NCBI GenBank assembly: GCA_030152225.1
Contig: JASLHL010000022.1
Location: 1-13,665, forward strand
DNA length: 13,665 nucleotides
Direction of reading: 5' to 3'
From: Flavobacterium sp.
Lineage (GTDB): Bacteria > Bacteroidota > Bacteroidia > Flavobacteriales > Flavobacteriaceae
The notes under the pieces are model-generated. The model had not been told where the DNA came from, did no database searches, and saw only the letters and a list, made by a program, of their open reading frames with translations. The translations under genes were made by a program, and so were the position numbers. Below are positions 1 to 6,300 of this stretch, in pieces (the stretch's first letter is position 1; every line of letters starts with the position of its first letter).

Positions 1-123
1 AAATATGTAAAAAGCTATAAGTTTAAATTTTTAACTGGAGAAACACCAAAAGAAATTAAAATACTGGAAAATAAAATATATCTATTAACGAATAAGACTT
101 TATACCTATATGAGAAAAATTAG
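1..123 (+). CDS. C-terminal end of a probable beta-propeller protein (partial)
   Basis: The first reading frame is open from base 1 to a TAG at 121-123, giving the last 40 residues of a protein that begins left of the window. The tail reads as short beta-strand pieces, ending in LENKIYLLTNKTLYLYEKN. The pattern 'hydrophobic strand, turn, hydrophobic strand ending in an aromatic' is what the last blade of the six-bladed beta-propeller proteins of Bacteroidota usually looks like. The gene overlaps the start of the next gene by 14 bases, so the two are probably co-transcribed and translationally coupled. The frame and overlap are seen directly; the propeller assignment is an inference from a short tail and could be wrong. 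Confidence 0.5.
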   Translation, partial: KYVKSYKFKFLTGETPKEIKILENKIYLLTNKTLYLYEKN

Positions 124-523
124 TTTTAATTCTATTAGGTATGGATTGGTTATTTTATATTTTTATACTTTAATTCATAAGCTTATGGATTTAGGTTTTC
201 TTGAAGAAAATTTAAGAAAATCTTCTTTATTAACGGATTATGCTCCAATTGTTAAATATATACTTCCTGCCATTGAAATTATAGTGATTATTTTACTCGT
301 AGTTAATAAGTTAGCTTTGAAGGGATTATATTTCTCATTATTATTACTTTTGTCATTTACTTTTTATCTAATCGCTCTCAATAATTTTTCATTCTTTGAG
401 GGGTGTTCATGTGGTGGTATTTTTAATGAAATGGATTATCAAACACATGTCTTTGTAAATATTGCATTTATAGTGTTAAACTTAATTTCTATAATTATAT
501 ATAACCCGAAAGATTTGGTATGA
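110..523 (+). CDS. MauE/DoxX-like redox-associated inner-membrane protein
   Basis: This 137-residue protein is almost entirely hydrophobic, with four likely membrane helices at about residues 11-29, 47-66, 70-90 and 112-131. A cysteine pair in a C99-S-C101-G-G motif lies between helices 3 and 4, followed by a histidine at 113. That layout and the CSCGG motif are typical of the MauE/DoxX-like family. MauE itself is needed for disulfide formation in methylamine dehydrogenase; the Bacteroidota relatives are thought to pass electrons or disulfides across the inner membrane, but their partners are mostly unknown. The ATG at 110 lies inside the end of the upstream gene, and the stop overlaps the next start in an ATGA (520-523). 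This points to an operon with the barrel protein. The substrate cannot be told from the sequence. Confidence 0.75.
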   Translation: MRKISFNSIRYGLVILYFYTLIHKLMDLGFLEENLRKSSLLTDYAPIVKYILPAIEIIVIILLVVNKLALKGLYFSLLLLLSFTFYLIALNNFSFFEGCSCGGIFNEMDYQTHVFVNIAFIVLNLISIIIYNPKDLV

Positions 524-2538
524 TAAAAAAGTTATTAATTATTTTGATTCTTTTTAATCAAATAAACTGTTTGGCATCTAATCATTCTTTATTATTTCCT
601 AAGCTGATAGCGCAAGATAGACTTTCATTACTAATGCCTCAAGATTCATTAGTAATGAAAGAAATAGTAATTACGAAACAAAACCTTAAAATAGATAAAG
701 GAGAAGTAATTTTTGATGTATGGAACTCAACATTTAAAGAAGGTTTTCAATCAATTGATATATTAAAAAGAATGCCTTTTGTGATTATCTCTGATCAAGA
801 CATATTAATTAAAAATCGGGATAATATTGTTGTTTATGTTAACAATGTTAAAATAAATTTAGAAGGAAAGGATTTAATAGAATACCTTAATAATGTCCCT
901 ACTGATAAGATTAAAAGAATTTCCATTAGTGGAAATAATTCATCTAAATTTGAGTCTAAAGTTGGAGGTGTAATTTATATAACGTTAAAACATGCTAAGA
1001 ATGAAATGGGGTATTCTTTAAACTCTTCTTTGATACAAAGACAGTATACTAATTATTCTAATGGTTTTGTAGCTAATTATAATCAAGACAATCTTTCTTT
1101 ACAGTATAGTACAACTCTATTTAATAATAGTACTATTTCAGATGTAAAATCTGAATTCAAAGGAAAAGAATCACAATCGCATAATACATTTTCTAAAATT
1201 AACAGGAATAAACTCTCTCAAAATCTAAATATAGATTATCAAATTAATAAAAACATAAATATAGGTGTTAATTACAATTTAATATTCAATAAGCCAACTA
1301 CAAATAGTGATAATCGATTAAAAATCAAAAACTTAAAAAGTTGTGAAGATTATTATAAGAGAGAAAATATAAAAAACAATATTCTAGTTTTTTATTCAAC
1401 TTATAAAATTGATAGCTTAGGTAGTAATCTGTCTGTTAATACAACTTATTTAAATCAACGTTTAGTCGATAATAATGAATTGTTTGGTTTGAATAATTTT
1501 GATTATCAATCTTCTACACAAATAAAAAATTATGATATAAAATTAGATTTATTCGTAAAAAGGGAAAAAATATTTTATGAATTAGGGACTAAGATTAATT
1601 CAACAAGAAATACTTACATTTTAGAAGACACATTTAATTTTAAAGAAAATATTTATAGTTTTTACGCTTCCACTGGATTTAAAATTATAGTTCCTATAGA
1701 TGTAAAAATCGGTGTACGATATGAAAATTATAATTATAAAAGCTATCTGATTCCTAACCTATTGATTTCTTATACAAATAATCAACATGTTTTGAGTTTT
1801 TCTTATAATAAAAGAGTTATAAGACCTTATTTTATCTATCTTAATCCTTATAAACAATTTACATCTAGTGAATCATTTGTTCAAGGATCAACTAGCTTAA
1901 GTCCTTCAATATATCACGATTTGAATATGACTTATTCATTGAATAATAAGTTTTTCTTTAATTTATATTATTCTGATATGAGAAAGTTAATATCAGCAAC
2001 TAGTAAATTAAATGATCAAATAATAGAAAAGAAATATGTTAATGATTCTGACTTAAGAGTTGCTGGTGTAACAGTAAATGTTTTGCTATCTCCACTTCCT
2101 TGGTTAAGTTCACAACTATTATTTGATGTACTTTATTCTAGTTCGACTTTGTATGATAAAAAAACTACTTCTAAAAATGGATTTGCGTTTAATCTTTATT
2201 TAAATACAGATTTAAAAATAACTAAAAATATTCTTATTTCAACCTCTTTTTCCTACATCCCATCAAGTGCTTCTTTAAATGTTATTTATAAATCAGAATC
2301 GTCTTTTTCACTTGCAATGAAGGGGACATTGATTAAAAATAAATTAACTTACAGAATCTTCGTAAATGATGTTTTTAGGCAAGAACGAAAAGACCAAAAA
2401 ATATATTTTCACGATTATGTAAATATTGTGCATAGTTATAATGACAGTAGAAGTATAGGTTTTTCTTTTAATTATAAATTTGGAAGTAAGGTAAAAAGTA
2501 AGCATTCTAATCTTTCTATAGAACGTGTTGAAATATGA
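520..2538 (+). CDS. Outer-membrane beta-barrel protein, TonB-receptor-like, short form
   Basis: The 672-residue protein begins with a signal peptide (basic MIKK, then a hydrophobic run, cleavage near residue 19-20). Residues about 45-55 (SLVMKEIVITK) resemble the strand that precedes the plug in TonB-dependent receptor relatives. Residues about 65-160 look like a plug domain, with a 'P.VII...ILIKN....VYVNN' pattern and a glycine-rich VGGVIYITLK end. The rest is alternating aromatic/polar beta-strands, ending in a closing strand SIGFSFNYKFG and a short tail. This is the outer membrane beta-barrel family common in Bacteroidota. The usual N-terminal carboxypeptidase-like regulatory domain is absent, so the protein is shorter than typical members. 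It should sit in the outer membrane as a channel or receptor; the cargo is unknown. Base composition is strongly A+T-rich, unlike the genes to the right. No terminator hairpin is visible after the stop. Confidence 0.78.
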   Translation: MIKKLLIILILFNQINCLASNHSLLFPKLIAQDRLSLLMPQDSLVMKEIVITKQNLKIDKGEVIFDVWNSTFKEGFQSIDILKRMPFVIISDQDILIKNRDNIVVYVNNVKINLEGKDLIEYLNNVPTDKIKRISISGNNSSKFESKVGGVIYITLKHAKNEMGYSLNSSLIQRQYTNYSNGFVANYNQDNLSLQYSTTLFNNSTISDVKSEFKGKESQSHNTFSKINRNKLSQNLNIDYQINKNINIGVNYNLIFNKPTTNSDNRLKIKNLKSCEDYYKRENIKNNILVFYSTYKIDSLGSNLSVNTTYLNQRLVDNNELFGLNNFDYQSSTQIKNYDIKLDLFVKREKIFYELGTKINSTRNTYILEDTFNFKENIYSFYASTGFKIIVPIDVKIGVRYENYNYKSYLIPNLLISYTNNQHVLSFSYNKRVIRPYFIYLNPYKQFTSSESFVQGSTSLSPSIYHDLNMTYSLNNKFFFNLYYSDMRKLISATSKLNDQIIEKKYVNDSDLRVAGVTVNVLLSPLPWLSSQLLFDVLYSSSTLYDKKTTSKNGFAFNLYLNTDLKITKNILISTSFSYIPSSASLNVIYKSESSFSLAMKGTLIKNKLTYRIFVNDVFRQERKDQKIYFHDYVNIVHSYNDSRSIGFSFNYKFGSKVKSKHSNLSIERVEI

Positions 2539-2698
2539 TAGTTTTTTTATCTGTAACGCCCAAACTCGCTCCTAAATGTCCTTCTTTGGTTGCTACAATA
2601 TCAATGATAAATCGTCGGATTTCAACGGCTAACTCTTGAAGTTGACCTAAACTCAGTTGTCTTAAGTCGGAAGGATTTGTGATTTGTTCTAGTAACAT
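2516..2698 (-). pseudogene. dxs: Truncated 5' end of dxs (1-deoxy-D-xylulose-5-phosphate synthase)
   Basis: From ATG at 2698 the frame reads MLLEQITNPSDLRQLS and continues to FIIDIVATKEGHLGASLGV, which is the conserved N-terminus of Dxs, the thiamine-diphosphate enzyme that joins pyruvate and glyceraldehyde 3-phosphate in the first step of the MEP isoprenoid pathway. Homology ends after Val48 (base 2555); a Val/Ile-Glu-Leu should follow, but the frame goes on with twelve unrelated residues (TDKK...HVL) to a TAG at 2516, overlapping the end of the barrel gene. Dxs is normally over 580 residues, so the catalytic and cofactor-binding parts are all missing and the product cannot be an enzyme. The start codon and promoter are preserved. 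The divergent pairing with tadA fits the ancestral flavobacterial layout as I recall it. A complete dxs should exist elsewhere if the organism depends on the MEP pathway. Confidence 0.85.
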
Positions 2699-2727
2699 AA
2701 GCCCTACTACTCTTCTTTGGTGAAGAA

Positions 2728-2755
2728 CAAAATTACAACTTTGTTTTTACTCAAA
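2728..2755 (-). promoter_or_regulatory. Probable dxs promoter (Bacteroidota type)
   Basis: Reading on the minus strand, a TTTG (2755-2752) is followed after 16 bases by TAATTTTG (2735-2728), which fits the TAnnTTTG -7 box. The spacing is slightly shorter than the usual 17-23 bases. It lies about 30 bases upstream of the dxs fragment's ATG, so the stub is probably still transcribed. Confidence 0.5.
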
Positions 2756-2774
2756 CACTAATCACGCTAAATAA

Positions 2775-2826
2775 TACCACGTTTACAAACAGAATTTCAC
2801 ATTCATAAAAATGAAATACTGTGGTA
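2775..2826. repeat. Imperfect inverted repeat between divergent promoters
   Basis: CAGAATTTCA (2790-2799) and TGAAATACTG (2812-2821) are inverted copies with one mismatch around a 12-base loop. An outer TACCAC (2775-2780) matches GTGGTA (2821-2826). A run of nine A follows on the plus strand, so neither orientation gives a normal terminator (the T-run would come before the hairpin on the minus strand). It sits between the dxs and tadA promoters and could be an operator or a chance palindrome in A+T-rich DNA. Confidence 0.35.
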
Positions 2827-2922
2827 AAAAAAAACAGTCAATTGTAACATAGTCTCATACGAATTCTTCCCTACTTGTAGTGATTTTTTTACGATATAAA
2901 ATAAGTAGAACTGTTTTTCACT

Positions 2923-2931
2923 TAACTTTGC
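2923..2931 (+). promoter_or_regulatory. -7 box of the probable tadA promoter
   Basis: TAACTTTGC matches the Bacteroidota -7 consensus TAnnTTTG(C) and lies 20 bases before the tadA ATG, giving a very short leader. No convincing TTG is found at the -33 position, so the call rests on the -7 box alone. It would drive tadA and probably the alpha-2-macroglobulin gene. Confidence 0.45.
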
Positions 2932-2950
2932 TTAAATTTAAAAGTGAGTT

Positions 2951-3388
2951 ATGGATATTTTCACAGATGAATACTTTATGCGAATCGCCCTCAGCGAGGC
3001 GCAAATGGCCTTTGAAAAGGGGGAGATTCCCGTTGGCGCTATTGTAGTTTCCAACGATAAAATCATTGCCAAATGCCATAATCTCACGGAATTACTACAC
3101 GATGTCACTGCTCACGCGGAATTGCAAGCGGTTTCTTCCGCGGCCAATTATTTAGACGCTAAATACCTGAAATCATGCACTTTATTCGTAACTTTAGAAC
3201 CCTGTCAAATGTGTGCGGGGGCCTTGTATTGGAGTCAGATTTCAAGGGTGGTATGGGGAGCAAGTGACAAAAAAAGAGGTTTTCAAACCATGGGGGGACA
3301 ACTCCATCCGAAGACCACCATTACCCAAGGCGTTTTGGCAGAGGAATGTGCCACACTGATGCGTTCGTTTTTTGAAAAAAGAAGATAA
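2951..3388 (+). CDS. tadA: tRNA-specific adenosine-34 deaminase TadA
   Basis: TadA converts adenosine 34 to inosine in the anticodon of tRNA-Arg(ACG), which lets one tRNA read several arginine codons; it is usually essential. The 145 residues match the family length. The zinc site is complete: H55-A-E57 (zinc ligand His and the proton-shuttling Glu) in DVTAHAELQA, and P84-C85-x-x-C88 in EPCQMCAGAL. The GEIPVGAIVV segment near residue 24-33 and the VVWGASDKKRG segment that follows the cysteines are also typical. The start at 2951 gives the normal MDIFTDEYFMRIAL N-terminus. Only ten bases separate its stop from the next gene, so the two probably form one transcript. It faces the truncated dxs across a 252-base divergent region. 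Confidence 0.96.
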   Translation: MDIFTDEYFMRIALSEAQMAFEKGEIPVGAIVVSNDKIIAKCHNLTELLHDVTAHAELQAVSSAANYLDAKYLKSCTLFVTLEPCQMCAGALYWSQISRVVWGASDKKRGFQTMGGQLHPKTTITQGVLAEECATLMRSFFEKRR

Positions 3389-3398
3389 ATAAAAAGCT

Positions 3399-6300
3399 AT
3401 GAAGAAAAAAATTGTACTAACAGTAGTGTGTGTGCTGCTCGCCTTCTTACAGGCTTGTAAAAAGGAGGACACCCAAGATTTTCCGCTATCAGATCCCAAG
3501 GATTTTAGCGAATACATCACGGCCTTTACCACAGGGATGATTTCGTCCAAATCTCCCATTGACATTGCCCTAACGAAGAATTGGGGTGAATGGCAAGATC
3601 AACAAGAGGTCGATGCTAAATTATTTACCATTTCACCTGCAGTAAAGGGAAAATTACATTATTTAGCCAATCAAACCTTGCGTTTTGAACCTACAGAACG
3701 CTTAAAACAGGATCAAAAGTACTATATTACCTTCCACTTGGGTAAACTAACTGCTGTGGAAGAAGCGCAGCAAACGTTTTCTTTTTTAGTACATACCGTA
3801 CCTCAACAGTTTACAACGGAATTTACCGATTTACAATCAGCAGATAAAGACAGCTACATTCTGCATGGTATGGTTAAATCCAGCGATTGGACGAGTACAG
3901 AAACGATTAAAAAAATCACTACAGCACAACAGGAAAAACAAGGAGTTGACTTGTCTTTTCAGACAGCTGCTGGCCAAGAAGCAAAGGAATTCCCCTTTAC
4001 TATTCGCGGGATTAAACGCCAAAAGGAATCTTCAGAATTGACCTTAACTGTTGATGCGAAATCGCTTCAACTCGATCAAAAAACAACGCAAACGTTTGAT
4101 ATTCCTGCTAAAGATGTTTTTGCTGTTCATCAGGTATTAACTACACTTGGTGATAATCATGCTTTTGCAATTAACTTCTCAAATCCTATTAAAAAGAATC
4201 AAAGCCTAGAAGGATTGATTCGCTTACAGGGATTTGAAAGCTTGCCTTTGACCTTTTTAATCGAAGGAAACTTGATTAAAGTGTATAGCGAAAAAGCATT
4301 ACCAGAAGAAGTAACCCTATTGGTTCAAGAGGGAATCACAGATACCTATGGCAACCGATTGAGTTCAATTCACACCGAAACCATTAGCTTTGCTATTCCG
4401 AAACCCGAAGTACAATTGCTTCAGAATGGAACTATTTTACCTTCTTCGGAAAATTTAAAAATCAACTTCAAAGCCACCTCGTTACGAGCGGTAGATGTCA
4501 AAGTATATAAAGTTTATCAAAATAACATCCTACAGTTTTTACAATCCAATAACTTAGATGGTTCTTATTCGCTTTATACCGTTGCAGCACCGATTGCAAA
4601 AACAACGATTGAACTGACCAATCCTGATCCTAAAGCGCTATTGCGTTGGAATGCCTATGCGTTGGATTTATCGACCTTGATCAAACCAGATCCAGGGGCT
4701 ATTTATCACGTAAAATTCTCATTTAAAAAAGCATATGCCCTAACCTGTACACAAGAGGCTGAGGAGGAAATTGACTATGAAGCAGAAGAGGATTTAGAGC
4801 CTGAGGACGATGAATATGAATACTACTACCGCTACTATCCGTGGGAAGAACGCGAAGATCCATGTTCTGACGCTTACTATTACTATACGCAAATGCCAAG
4901 CGCTAACGTGCTTGCCAGTGATTTAGGAATCATTGTAAAAGGCGGAAACGACAATGTCTACACAGCAATCGTAACGAATATTTTAACAACCGCACCAGTC
5001 AATGGAGCAACGGTTGAATTTTATAGCTATCAACAACAGCTGCTTACTTCAGCCAAAACAGATGGCGATGGAATTGCAAAAGTAAACCTTGGTAAAAACA
5101 AGGCGTATTTTGCCATTGCTAAACAAGATAACAATACAACGTACATCAAAATAGATCAAGCCAATGCACTTTCTGTAAGTAATTACGATGTCGACGGAAC
5201 AACTCTACAAAAGGGGATGAACGGTTATGTTTATACTGAACGCGGTGTTTGGCGTCCTGGTGATGATATTCACATTGGGTTTATCCTAGATGATATCGCC
5301 AATCCTTTACCAGACAATCACCCAATTAAATTGACCTTATCTGATCCTTTTGGAAAAGTAACGGAACAAATCGTACAAAAGAAAAATGCGGCCAATCACT
5401 ATGCATTTAAAATAAAAACAGATGCGGAAGCCCCAACAGGAAACTGGGAGGCAATCATCCAAGTGGGAGGAGCTAAATTTTACAAGCGCATTAAGGTAGA
5501 AACGATTAAGCCCAATCGCTTAAAAATAAAAAATAATGCGGAAGGTAAAATAATTACATCCGATTACTACAACAAACAAATCGACTATACCGTAGAATGG
5601 TTACAAGGAAGTACAGCGAAGAACTTGAAAGCCGATGTACAGATTAAATTACTACCTGAACAAACAACTTTCAAAGCATATCCAAACTATCGTTTCAACA
5701 ACAGTTTGTCTTCTTATGCAACTGAAGACATCAATGTATATTCAGGTAGAACAAGTGAAAACGGTACCTTCTCCTTTTCGCTTAACTTGAAAAATACCGT
5801 AGAAAATTCAGCCATGTTAAAAGCGATTTTAACGACCAAGGTATATGAGAATGGCGGAGATGTTTCGACAGATGTTTCCACTCTTACCTACTCTCCTTAT
5901 GCAAGTTATGTAGGAATAAAAGCACCTGAAGCTAATAAATATGGCTATTACGAAACTGATCAACCTTTGAATTTTTCTATTGTAACGGTAGACAGTGATG
6001 GTAAAGGATTGGGGCAAAATATCCAAGTCGATGTATACCGTAAAAAAGGGTACTGGTGGTGGAGTTCGAACGAGTATGGCGTTTCCAATTACAACGCTTC
6101 AGACTATTACAGCCTCTACAGTTCGGATCAACTAACGACCTCATCTAAGGGATCAACTAAATTCGAATTAAAAATCCCTGAACAAGATTGGGGCAACTAC
6201 GAAGTAGTGATTACCAACCTAAACAGCGGTCATATCGCTTCTCAACAAGTGTATGTGGATTGGCCGTATTGGTCTGCAAAAACCAAACACAGAGAAGGAA

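Larger units (their letters stand above)
1..2551. mobile_element. Right-hand part of a probable acquired island
   Basis: This stretch is visibly richer in A+T and uses A/T-ending codons more heavily than tadA and everything to its right. It carries an accessory-type three-gene cassette and stops within a few bases of a point where dxs loses its homology (around 2552-2555). Together these suggest a foreign segment joined to the chromosome inside dxs. No integrase, transposase, terminal inverted repeat or target-site duplication can be seen, and the left end lies outside the window, so the mechanism is open. A recombination or deletion that brought two regions together would look the same. Confidence 0.45.

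Noticed and set aside
520..580. Possible lipoprotein signal at Cys17 of the barrel protein
   Set aside because: The residues before the cysteine (QIN) do not fit a lipobox, and barrel proteins of this type use an ordinary signal peptide.
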